Source of the DNA: Euonymus europaeus
Taxonomy: Eukaryota; Streptophyta; Magnoliopsida; Celastrales; Celastraceae
DNA length: 64,000 nt
Direction of reading: 5' to 3'
Assembly: GCA_963580455.1 (NCBI GenBank)
Contig: OY756966.1
Span: forward strand, 10,684,501-10,748,500
Under the pieces are notes generated by a model. That model ran no database searches. It worked only from the letters and a program-made list of their open reading frames with translations, and was not told the origin of the DNA. Made by a program: the position numbers and the translations under genes. Shown here in pieces: positions 10,373 through 20,064 of the stretch (the first letter of the stretch is position 1; every line of letters starts with the position of its first letter).

Positions 10373-12375
10373 TTTACGGAATCTTGGAAAAATAAAATTG
10401 AGAAAAACTGGGTTGCTAGAAAACACAAGCCGTCCGGACACCCTAAACAGCCGTCCAGACGGTTTGTGCTAGAACGGAGGCAGAGTGGGAAAATGGACTC
10501 TCTGAACAGTAATCCGTCCGGACGGAAAAATTAGCCGTCCGGACGGATATGCCTGGAGCTGAAACAGAGAGTTTTGAGAAGGGTATCCGTCCGGACGGAT
10601 ACTTTGGGCGTCCGGACGGCTATCGGGAAACCAGTTTTTATTGAGGAAAGATAGACATTTCTGCATAATTTCTTGGAGAAGCACCCGAGTAGAGAGAGAA
10701 AGAGAGAGAAGAAGAGAGAGAAGGTGGTTTTAGCAAGAGTTTGGCTTGGGGATTGTAGTTTGGTGACCATTGAAGCTTGGGAAGGAAGATTCAAGCTTGA
10801 TTTGGGTGATTTGGTAAGTTTTTCTTACTTTTTGGAAATTCTAGGTTTTTCTGGATTTGCTAGATTCTTGAAGAGTTGAGTGCTATGTTTTAGATATGTT
10901 GTTTATAGGTTGATTTTGGATGTTTATGGAGATTGGTTCATGATTTGGAGTTGATTTGAGCTTGGGTTGAGATGGAAGATTTTTAGAGGAAATTTCTAGA
11001 GAGAGAAAGTAAGTGTTTATAATTTTGTTGATTAAATTGTGATTGATATGATAATATGGAATCTTTGGATTAATTATATGAGTTCAATTTGATGTGAATC
11101 GATAGGTTGGGAGAACCAAGGGTTAAAACCCTAAATTTAAGAATTTGTGTGTTGGCTCGGAACGAGGTAGGGGATTTCCAACCTTTCTATCTAACATTCG
11201 TTATTGTTGCCTAAATAGCATTTCTATTCTTCATTTGTCGCCGTTGTTTGTGTTTCCGCCTTAATTGCTTCTAAGGGGAAACGAGCCTTGTGTGGATTAT
11301 TGTTTGATGTTGAATGTTGCATGACCCGATTTTGTGTTCCATCAGTTACGGACACGTTGTGATCTTCCATTCATGCATCATGGTAGTTTTGTAAAATGTA
11401 TAGGATATTCATATATACTTATCTATTTGGCATGACATGTTATAATGCATTAGAGATGCATGGGGAACTCGGGTATGGACTCAGGAACCTTTAGGTTACT
11501 TGAAAGCCACATGGGAGGATGGCAAGGTGAAGGTTGTTATCACCAAGTCACGTGAACCCCATGTGGGGTAACGCACTAGGGGTAGGGTCAAGAGTGACTT
11601 GCCTTGTGGGGTGCGGGCGTGATAGGTTCACGCAACCGGATGATCCTAGGAGTGGTTGGTTGTGGTGAGCTTGCTCCCGTGCAATATTACATTGAGTTGC
11701 AATGATATTGTGGTTGTTGTGCTCCGTAAGGGTTTATCCAGATAAATGTTGATGTGAATTTGTTGAGTATACGTTCATGTGGTAGGTACATATTGATGCA
11801 TTACTTCCTTTTGGTTCTGCCTATATCAATGTTTATTTCTTTACCCTACTGAGCTTCTAGCTCATTCCTTTACTTTCTTCCTTCCACAGGAGATACCGGT
11901 ACGGGTACCGGTGGTGCAGATCGGAGAGCGGGACGTGACATGGATGGCCCTGTGTAGGATGGGGTGCTAGAGATATACTCTATGCATGTGGGTGTATGTA
12001 GTATATCTAAGTTGTGAGAATATAACCATTTGGCACGGTTGTGCTTGCATGTTGATGTGGATGTTGATTTATGGTTATATTTGATAATACATGAATCTGT
12101 GTGTAGATTCATATGTGATGCCATCAGCTTGTGCATGCTGGTAGTGGATGGCCTGAGGCCTAGGGTCAGGATTGCATGTGGTTGAGGCCCGAGGCCTATG
12201 TTTGCTAGGTTGCTAGTGTGATGTTGTTGTTGCTGCGTTTTTGATGCAGGTGGGCACTCTCCGATATACGGGGAGGTGCCGCCGGATTTCCGGTTGATTC
12301 CGGATGTTCACCCTAGTGACCTAGGAAGGGTGCGGAGAGAGCACCCAGTCACGTCTCCGGAAACGGGGCGTGACA
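10319..12375 (+). repeat. 3' LTR of Gypsy element 1
   Basis: 2,057 bp, starting directly after a purine tract (AAGGGGGGGGAGGA). It is almost the same length as the 5' LTR (2,058 bp). The paired palindromes here are better preserved than in the 5' LTR, which suggests that the 5' copy has decayed at CpG-rich sites. Confidence 0.93.
10430..10619 (+). repeat. Three pairs of CCGTCCGGACGG palindromes (3' LTR)
   Basis: Sites at 10430-10439 (partial), 10451-10462 (one change), 10514-10525, 10535-10546, 10587-10598 and 10609-10619. Within-pair spacing is 21, 21 and about 21-22 bp; first-to-first pair spacing is 84 and 73 bp. A box CAGAGAGTTTTG precedes the third pair and GGCAGAGTGGGAAAA precedes the second. 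They lie 111-300 bp from the LTR start. Confidence 0.88.
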
Positions 12376-12380
12376 TTTTT

Positions 12381-13808
12381 GGTAAGAGATCTCTATGAAG
12401 AAGCTTGAATAAAGATTTGATGTTGAGATGATTTGAAGCTCAAAGACTTGGCCAATTTTCGCAAATGTTCTTTCACTTTCCAACACAAGCCAAACCCCTC
12501 TCTTCTTTCCAACACAAAATAATCTTGGCCATTGGATGCAAATTAAGTCTTGATCTTGGCCCTTCCTTCTTCTTTTAATCTTGACCCTTCTTTAATTCAA
12601 ACCAAATAAATCTTTACCATTCATAATAGAGTCGTTGGAAATTATTTTGTAAAAATATCTCCTTTGGCTTGGGCTTGTTTGATTGCACCAATAATTCCTT
12701 ATTGATGATGAAAGTTTTGCACAAACCAAGCCAAACAAGCCTTTCTAGATTCTAGAGCAAGGAAGAACTTTCTAGCAATTTCTCTCTCATTTGTCTCCCA
12801 AGATGTAAATGTTGTCACAATGTTAACCAATCAAATTAAACTTGAAATCTCTTTTGAATTCTTGGCACAAAGCACATAGGAGAAATTTTAGAAGCTCAAA
12901 TAAGGAATTATCCAGCAATAATATTCATTTGACATGCCTGGAACCAAGGCTTGCTCATGAGAAGTCAAACTTTTTCTCAAATGGAGTTGACCATGCTCAA
13001 ACTTGAACAATTAAGCTTCAACAAATGAATGTACAAATTTTCTAAAAAAAATCAGCTTCATAATGCTCAAAATAAGCTCATGATGCTTAATTTATTTCAC
13101 CTACAAAGAAATAGGTGACAAGGCAACTCATTGTTGCTTGTAAGCTCAAAGAGCTTCAATGCTTGGACATAGGTCAATCAATATGATATATGCTCAATAA
13201 AATTCAAGTAAGCACATAATAAATCATTTAACATATATTTAAATGTGAAAAAAAAAATTGATAGCCATTGGAGTTCAATTGGTCACTCAATTTCGGCAAG
13301 TAATCTCAAATAGTGTTAGATCATGTCTGCACAGTTATAAGAACTTCAACAAAGAAATTGAACATCTTTCTCTAAATATTGATTAGCAATCTCAGAATAA
13401 TAAATGTTCCCATATGTCTTAATAATAGTTTAGAACAAGAATCAAGTCATTTAGAGATCGTATGAAAACGTTATGACTATTCAACCGACATGTACACAGT
13501 GTGATGTTTTAGCAATTTTTGTTAGAACAAGAATCAAGTCATTTAGAGATCGTATGAAAACGTTATGACTATTCAACCGACATGTACACAGTGTGATGTT
13601 TTAGCAATTTTTGTAATCTGAAATCCAAATTCATCCAATTCATATTAAATATGATCAAATATGATTCAAAATGATATATAATGAGACTTAAATCAATTAT
13701 CACGATCATTTCATGTTTTATCCAAATTCATTCAAATATGAGAAGAATCAAATAACACATTAAGTATTTTTGCATCAAAACAAAAATGTAGGACCTATGG
13801 TCCAAAAA
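12381..13808 (-). mobile_element. SIRE-type Copia LTR, 5' portion (right half of split copy)
   Basis: Continues the minus-strand LTR interrupted at 3297: GGTAAGAGATCTCT at 12381 matches the SIRE 5' LTR near 33870-33885 in reverse. The far end, GGACCTATGGTCC at about 13794-13806, is the complement of the LTR start at 32597. After subtracting the MITE, element 1 and a 92-bp duplication, the two halves sum to roughly the 2.4 kb expected for this LTR. Confidence 0.78.
13430..13613. repeat. Perfect 92-bp tandem duplication
   Basis: The 92-base unit starting TTAGAACAAGAATCAAG at 13430 is repeated without a difference that I can see from 13522. The related LTR at 32594-35028 has a single copy, so the duplication arose after this LTR inserted. 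Confidence 0.95.
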
Positions 13809-14510
13809 ATGTTCCCGGTGATGACGGATGAGAAGAGGGCAGGTTGGCTCCTTAGCCTCTAGAGTCATTAGCCTCTTGGTGAGTCTTCTAGTGTTATGTC
13901 TTCAGTTAATTGTCTGATGAGATTGATGGTGTGCTCAAATAATTTATTATGTGTTGTTGGTCATATGTTGAATAAGTTTAGAGATTTGTATCATTTGATA
14001 TTTACACGTATTTGAATATGTTATATGTATTTGAACTATGTTAATTTATTTATGGTATGTTGCATGTGACTAAAATATCTTGGAGTAGGACAAGCTACAG
14101 GGAAAGTCAAAAGATGCACTTATTTTTGGCAGAGATTCTCTTCTCTGCTGAATAACTTTTGCAGTGAATTTTTTGCTTAAAAAGCAACATATTTTTGGCT
14201 GCCATGATACTGTGTGCACTAGTACACTATTGGGTTGTTGACTACGGAGGTTTTTTTCTATAAAAAGCTTGTTTTTATCTTGATTGGGTGGAACTATCTT
14301 CTAAGTTATTCCTTGTGTTTCACCTATTTTGGTCACTGTGAAGAAGCTACGAGGCAAGTAAGCAACTTATCTTGATTTTTCTTCCTTTGGTTCAGGTTTC
14401 TCTTTCGTTTCATAAGAATGAGGGATCATTGCAACTATGAAAAATGTCCTAAATTTCTTTCCTGAGTAAACTATCATTTTGGTCACCCAAAGATATGCCT
14501 TTTTCCAGTT
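13809..14510. other. Unassigned intergenic sequence
   Basis: A/T-rich, with no long open frame and no terminal repeats that I can pair. It ends with a repeated TTTGGTCACC phrase (14475, 14508) at the broken edge of the Athila-like gag fragment. I see no gene here. Confidence 0.4.
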
Positions 14511-14513
14511 TGG

Positions 14514-14897
14514 TCACCCTAAGATCTTCATTCTAAGATGGTCCTCAGTGACTCCTGTAACTAAAGGCATGCTAGAAACCATGTTAAATATTTCACGAAT
14601 ATGACTCAATGGATCTTCAGAACTTAAACCATGAAATGAAGGTATGCTATTAAAATGTATGGTTTTAAGTTCATAATTTCTAGCAGCTACAGGAAGAGTG
14701 ATACATGATGGTGATGTTGGAATTGTGGGGATGTCAAGATCCCCCATCGTTGTCTCAACTGGTACAACAACCATCTTCTCCTCTTCAAGTTGGGAGATTG
14801 ATTCCAACTCTAACAATTGGCTTTTCTTCCTCAAAAGGCTTTCTATGTCGTCTATCACTGGTACTAATTCGCCTTCCAAAGAACGTCGCCTTTGCAT
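14514..14897 (-). pseudogene. Athila/Tat-like Gypsy gag, N-terminal fragment
   Basis: From the ATG at 14897 on the minus strand, 127 codons end shortly after the phrase FHGLSSEDPLSHIREI, typical of the start of Athila/Tat-type Gypsy gag (NYELK..., F-HGL-SEDP, H-REF). The match stops near MKIL at about 14525, where the sequence changes to a TTTGGTCACC repeat, so the rest of gag and all of pol are missing. It lies downstream of its own primer site and LTR at 15017-16280. Confidence 0.72.
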
Positions 14898-15016
14898 ACA
14901 ACCTGAAAATTAAGAGAACAACAAAAATTTAGAATTGATTTTTTTCCTTTTCTTTAATATTCAAAAGCAGTTAAATTAAATGAAAAGGCTAAGCAACCAT
15001 CTAGAACTATTACTAG

Positions 15017-15034
15017 TCCCCGACAACGGCGCCA
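15017..15034 (-). other. Primer-binding site (tRNA-Asp-type) of Athila-like element
   Basis: On the minus strand the sequence is TGGCGCCGTTGTCGGGGA, one base from the usual Athila-type primer site TGGCGCCGTTGCCGGGGA. It starts six bases beyond the LTR end at 15041, in the expected place between LTR and gag. Confidence 0.8.
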
Positions 15035-15933
15035 AAAGCTTGATGTGTTAAATCTCGCAAGTGCACGAATCGAATATACTAGTATAATGACTGCAAGTAC
15101 GAGGTCGAATCCCACGAGGACAAGTAACAATTCAAGTAGGATTACTTAACTTGACAATTAAAATAAAGCTTAACAATCTTGGTTTTCAAGTAATGGAGAG
15201 GAAATATTGGGATAATGATTTCACCACACACTCAGACTATGAGTAACTATTATCAAATATACAGATTCAATTCCAGTTCAAAGGTTGATTCTTTTCTTAA
15301 ATATGTTGGTTCGTTCGATGGCGGTGCCAACACGTATCACTAACAAATGTTAATCATGTTCGATCGCAGTTGTTAACACAATACTAATGACCCATTAAGT
15401 TCTAAAGAACTATAACAACCAATTAATCATCTAATCCATGATCTCAGGTTCGACAATGAATTTCCTCAATCTCAATTCCACTAAGACATGTAAATTCGGA
15501 TCGTTCCTTAGTCCTAGCTAGGTTAGTTTATCAGTATACTCAAATGGTGATCAAACATTTAAATATACTACAAACTCATAAGCATAGAGATTAAAGACAA
15601 GAACTATAAACTGAATTTGTATAACAACAACTATTTACTCATAATCCTCAATATGGGTTACATTACAATCCCAATATAAAAGTATTTAGTTACAAACCAT
15701 GTTCAATAACAAGAAACATAAACTAGTAAGAATCATGAACTAGAGTAAAAGAAGAAGACCCCCTTCAATGGATGGAAAGATCTCTTGAAGCTTTCTTGGA
15801 AGATCTTGAAGAAGAAGAACAAAACCTCTCTCCTTTTCCTTGTGTTTCTAGTGTTGGCGTGTATATCCCTTCTTGGAATGGTGGCTACACCCTATAAAAA
15901 CAATATCCCCCATAACTTTTCATTTGCTTTCCA

Positions 15934-15977
15934 TAAATATCTGTAACTTACTATTTTTAGTAAGTTGCGGATATTTA
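15934..15977. repeat. 19-bp imperfect hairpin in Athila-like LTR
   Basis: TAAATATCTGTAACTTACT (15934-15952) pairs with AGTAAGTTGCGGATATTTA (15959-15977) at 17 of 19 positions around a 6-base loop. A third copy of the same half, AAAGTTACAGATATTT, follows at about 15976-15991. Confidence 0.8.
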
Positions 15978-16011
15978 AAGTTACAGATATTTATCATTTT
16001 GACCCAGTAAT

Positions 16012-16111
16012 GCTCGAGCGGTCACAGACGCTCGAGCGTGTCATCAGTGAAAACTCTCTGGTTTGTAAGGACAGTTTTAGCACGCTAGAGCGTGCTCCAG
16101 CGCTCCAGAGC
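16012..16111. repeat. Two pairs of GCTCGAGC-type dyads in Athila-like LTR
   Basis: GCTCGAGC at 16012-16019 and 16030-16037, and degenerate forms GCTAGAGC at 16084-16091 and GCTCCAGA at 16102-16109. Within-pair spacing is 18 bp and pair-to-pair spacing 72 bp. On the minus strand the phrase CCAGAGAGTTTT lies between the pairs. The array lies 169-268 bp from the LTR start, as in the Tekay elements. Confidence 0.75.
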
Positions 16112-16439
16112 TTCTTCTGCATTAGAATCCCAGTTTCACTGATTTTGCAACACTTTAAGGCATATCTCCTGAAATTCAAAACATCAAAGATTCTCATAGA
16201 AAATGTACTCATTCCATCCATTTATAGATAATAACATACGGAAATTAATGCACTAAAATGAGTATAAAATGGATAGATCAACCAACAAGGAAGGATCGGC
16301 CGAACTCTTAAAACCATTAAGGAATCGGTCGAACCCCTAAAACCATTGTGGGATCGGGCGAGTCACAATTATAGTGGAGTTAATCAAGCCAGATTTAAAT
16401 AGATAATAAAAATTGATGTATTAAATAAGTTAATTGGAT

Positions 16440-16688
16440 CCCATATTTCAAGGAAAGGATTTCATACCCTTCCCCTATAAATATAAAGGGGGAGGTCCAG
16501 AAAATGGGAGTCAATTTTTTTGATTTGGAGAGACAAAAGCTCTGTAATTTTAAGAGGTCTTGAATACATTGAATAAGCAAGGAAATATTGTGGGTGTTTA
16601 GTTGGCCGGACCACCTATTGTTCTTGAACACAGTGAACGACTCACCTTGGAGATTTTTTGTCACTACATTTGATGACCGTAGTGGGAG
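16440..16688 (+). repeat. Possible LTR 3' end with promoter and primer site
   Basis: A TATA-like CTATAAATATAAAG (16475-16488) is followed by a transcript-like region and then CACTACA, with a primer-site-like TGATGACCGTAGTGGGAG at 16671-16688. That order looks like an LTR end joined to an untranslated leader. No partner LTR was found, so the call is tentative. Confidence 0.3.
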
Positions 16689-16857
16689 ATGACAACACTT
16701 CCACATTACGAAGAACAAATGGTGGAGGTGTGATCAAAAGTGGTTGGGCGAAATGACCAACTAAAGCTCCCTAAAGAAGATGCAATGCATCAGGATACCT
16801 TCCGGAGAGTGGAAGCGGAGGTGCTACAAGATGTCGCAAACTTCCCGACTCATTTTC

Positions 16858-17526
16858 TCACACTTTCATCTTTGCTTTACCCTTCATGGATTTACGCTTA
16901 CCCTTCTTAGGCATTGCATCTTTGGGTCCAAGTGCCTTTCCTTTACCTTTCTTTCCCTTGCCCTTCCATGAGCCCTTAGCTCCACATTTATTTGACTGAG
17001 AAATATTTGCTTTAGTCTTGGACTTCTCAGAAAGAAGGACGATCCACTTCCAATTCCACATGCTTGGCATCATTATCAAAGGTTTTGATGTTTTATTGTG
17101 GGTATGATTCACCCTCATGTGTTCCCATAAAGATGCTAAAGAACAAATAACAGTCATCACTTGTTGTTCATTAGTAAGCACATGTCCAACTTCCCTCAAT
17201 TCGCTAATCAAATTAGCTAGATTAGTAAAGTGTTGCCTCATCGTTTGATTTGGACGCTTGAAATAACTCTCAAAATTAAGAGTAAGCTGACGGAGCCTCG
17301 TTGTGGAGGTTCCACCCATTTACAACTTAACTGCATCCCAAAGTGCTTTGATAGTCTTATGTTTTTCAAACCTCAGCATCAAGTCATTTTGCATAGTACT
17401 CAACATAAATATGCGAGCAACTTTTTCTTTGAGTTTGAAAGCTACATAAGCCTCCATATCATGCCTATGTGCAATTATGGTACCTTGTTCGGGTTCCACC
17501 ATGGGTTGTGTTATGGTTTGTAGCAT
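16858..17526 (-). pseudogene. Ty1-Copia gag (UBN2-type) relic
   Basis: From the ATG at 17526 on the minus strand. It resembles the Copia gag N-terminal region, with KALWDAVK, a helical SYFKR and MRQHFTNLANLISELREVGH, then a basic Lys/Gly-rich tail. A TAA at 17320-17322 splits the frame. No protease or RT follows to the left, where the sequence changes character near 16850. It would have formed the capsid-like shell of a Copia element. Confidence 0.7.
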
Positions 17527-17732
17527 ATCCTACTCTTCTAGTAGATATTAAATTTTGCGAAGTCAAACATCGTAATTCTTATCAGTCAACTTCTCTCCAG
17601 TGTTGAGATCAGCGACAATACTTTTCGTAGCAGCCACTAGTCATGAAAATGTTTACGTAATAGACCAATACAATATTTCATATGTTTCGTATCACATTCA
17701 AGTTAACTTTAAATGATCATGGTATGCCATAA

Positions 17733-17753
17733 TATATATATATATATATATAT
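17733..17753. repeat. (AT)n microsatellite
   Basis: About ten AT units in an A/T-rich stretch between the Copia gag relic and the next broken ORF. Confidence 0.9.
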
Positions 17754-17904
17754 AGACTTAAAAACATATAATCAATTTTTATAAACATACTCTAACCATT
17801 CAAGGCAAAACAAATTGAGCCAAAACATTTCATGAATATGATATTAAATAAAAGATTCAAATTGACATAATTGTTTTATTCATAACTGAAAAAGGGAAAT
17901 GTTG

Positions 17905-18380
17905 TACTAAAGTAGCCTTGGACACTCATGTCTTAGCTTTCAATTGATAGCACGAGCATGTTGTCCACATCTTAGACAAATTGCTTTGTTATAGAGAAGA
18001 CAAAAAGTAACTGTTGGAACTTCTTCCACTTCTTCTTCCTCTTATTCAGAAGAAATATCAATTACTTCCATAGATGAAGGTATATTAATAATCTCCACTA
18101 CCTCGTTATCAGATGGAATATCCATGACTATAGGTTGAGATGAGATTTTGACAGTTTTAACTTTACCATCAGGGAGAGCTTGACACTTCTTAAGATCCTT
18201 TTTAGGATCTACTTTAGGGTCTTTATCAAGGTTCGACTTAACATCCCCTCGATGCCCATCTTGCATGTCATTAACGCGAAACTTCTTTGACTCACCACCA
18301 CTGGATTCTGAGTTGGAAAATCTTATCCTCTTTGGACGAGACTTCCAACTAGGAGTAGCTCTCATCTTTGTCCTTCTCAT
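17905..18380 (-). pseudogene. Unknown broken ORF, basic N-terminus and Cys-rich tail
   Basis: From the ATG at 18380 on the minus strand the product is Lys/Arg-rich (KSRPKRIRF), then Asp/Lys-rich, then has VVEIINIPSSMEVIDISSE. A TAA follows (18042-18044). The frame continues with a Glu run, YNKAICLRCGQHARAIN, another stop and KLRHECPR. The C-x2-C...C pattern suggests a lost metal-binding tail. I do not recognise the family. It could be part of an unrecognised mobile element or a decayed plant gene. Confidence 0.4.
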
Positions 18381-18899
18381 TGCTACAACCAACAAATGTA
18401 ATTTCTCTTAGGCATTTTTTTAGGCATCTTTATTTAGGCATCATATAGTATGACAATAATATTGTCTTTTTATGTGTGAGAGAGCAAAAATATGCTTTTC
18501 AAACCATAAAATAACCCTAATCTCAAAATCTTCACTTTAATGTACCAATCAATTTTAATGACAAAAATACACATTTATTTTGTAAAATATGGGAACCAAA
18601 AATAGCAACTCTAGTCGTTCCTAGGAAAACGGGGATCTTCTGAATAATTTGGCGCGCATTAAATAACCCTTTTCCTAGACGGAAAATGCTAAACGTCCCA
18701 ACACTGTAGCATCTATAATACATGTTAAAATACATGATTCATCTCTCAAAATACATGTTAGATTTGGAAAAAATTACATATTTGAAATCATCATGCAAAA
18801 CTCTTTCCAACAAGATCCATTGTCAATACCTTTTAACGAATCGTTCGTTATTATATTGTTCTTTGAAAAAAATGTTTTAGTGTTTAAAACATTTGATTA

Positions 18900-19800
18900 A
18901 TTTACTACACTATTTTGGGCGCCTTATTACAGTGTCATAAAGAGTTTTAGTACACTATTATATGCCCTATTACATTGTTATGAGCTCTTATTACAATGTT
19001 ATTTCGCATTTTTTCCATCGTCCTAACATTTTATTACACTGTTATTTCATTGTGTTTTTACCTTGACAGTGCATTATAACATTGCGTTTTATTATGACAA
19101 ACCCCTATTACATTGTGTTTTATTTTTGGTAATCCATTATCACATTGTGATTACTATTTCACAGTATATTATTGCACTATGTTTTATTGTTATGGCAATG
19201 TCATATCACACTGTGTGTTTTATAGTGTTTTATTACTTTGGATTGACCATTTGACAATGTCTTATTACATTATCTTTTATAGTGACATTGCATTATTACA
19301 TTGTGTACTGTCATAATTTTTACAATGTTCTCATGATTGTTCAATGTATTTAACTTTGTTCTAATGTTTGTTATTTTTTAAGCATAATGTGATAGCATTA
19401 ATGTACCAAAAATCATAACATTGCCCTTAATGACAGTAACATCAGTTGTTGAAAAAATAAGTTTGGGGCTGGATCATGCAAAAAACAAATAAAACAACAC
19501 ATTAAAATCCTGTGAAACAATGTGATAAACCCAAAAATAGTGTGTTACCCAAAACATTGCATAAAATATCAATAACAGTACATTAGACACCACAATAGTG
19601 CATTAAAATATCTAGAAGAGTCCTCATCTTGTATTAGTCGTCTTCCCCCATGGAAAATAGGCGAACAAGTAGATCTGAGAGTGCATTAAACACCCATAAC
19701 AATGTATTAGACATCCACACCAGTGCATTATAAGCAGTCCTCATCCTTTTTTCTTTGTCTTCCTCCCTCAAAAAGCACTTGAACAAATAGATCTGACTTC
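18900..19800. repeat. Two-armed degenerate repeat of a TTATTACATTGTG motif
   Basis: From about 18900 to 19320 the plus strand repeats variants of TTATTACATTGTGTTTTAT every few dozen bases. From about 19480 to 19740 the complementary form appears instead (ACAATGTATTAG, AGTGCATTAAA). The right arm also contains a diverged duplication (about 19617-19680 and 19735-19797) around GTCTTCC and TAGATCTGA. It looks like a large imperfect foldback; no transposase or target duplication was seen. Confidence 0.55.
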
Positions 19801-20064
19801 ATCCGCGGGAAAAAAAACCTAGAATAACATGATATTCAAAGAATGAAGAAAAAAAACAGGATTCGAAGAATGAACCAAAAAATCCAGAAAAAACATAATA
19901 TTCAAATAATGAGCAGGAACAAATCTATAAAAACATAAATCAAACCTTCTTTTTGTGCTTTCCTTTTTCCTTTTCTGTTTTCTCACGAATCTTCTTCTTC
20001 TTCCCAAAAAAATGAAATATGCTCATTGTTTGTACTCACAGAGAAGATGTGGAAGAGAGTAAAA

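Larger units (their letters stand above)
3298..12375 (+). mobile_element. Gypsy element 1: complete Tekay-type chromovirus
   Basis: A 9,078-bp element with TG...CA LTRs (3298-5355, 10319-12375), a tRNA-Met-type primer site, one gag-pol frame, a polypurine tract, and a perfect 5-bp target duplication TTTTT (3293-3297, 12376-12380). It sits in a minus-strand SIRE-type LTR whose empty site is visible near 33888-33895. Domain order (gag, protease, RT, RNase H, integrase, chromodomain-like tail) and the primer site point to the Tekay/Del group. About 14 differences in the first ~420 bases of the two LTRs suggest an insertion clearly older than elements 2 and 3. Confidence 0.93.
15041..16280 (-). 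repeat. LTR of an Athila-like Gypsy element (single copy in window)
   Basis: Read on the minus strand it begins TGATCTATCCATTTTATAC (from 16280) and ends ...CACATCA (15041), giving about 1,240 bp. Near the 3' end it has the conserved plant LTR phrase around CGCAAGTGCACG (15057). It contains a hairpin (15934-15977) and paired GCTCGAGC dyads (16012-16111). The matching second LTR is not in the window because the element is truncated after gag. Confidence 0.7.

Noticed and set aside
13430..13613. CRISPR-like direct repeats
   Set aside because: Two adjacent identical units without spacers in plant transposon DNA; a tandem duplication.
15934..15977. Possible microRNA precursor
   Set aside because: The stem is only 19 bp with a 6-base loop inside an LTR, shorter than plant microRNA hairpins; kept only as an inverted repeat.
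16395..16718. Minus-strand open frame near 16.5 kb
   Set aside because: No motif, and it overlaps a TATA-like and LTR-like region on the other strand.
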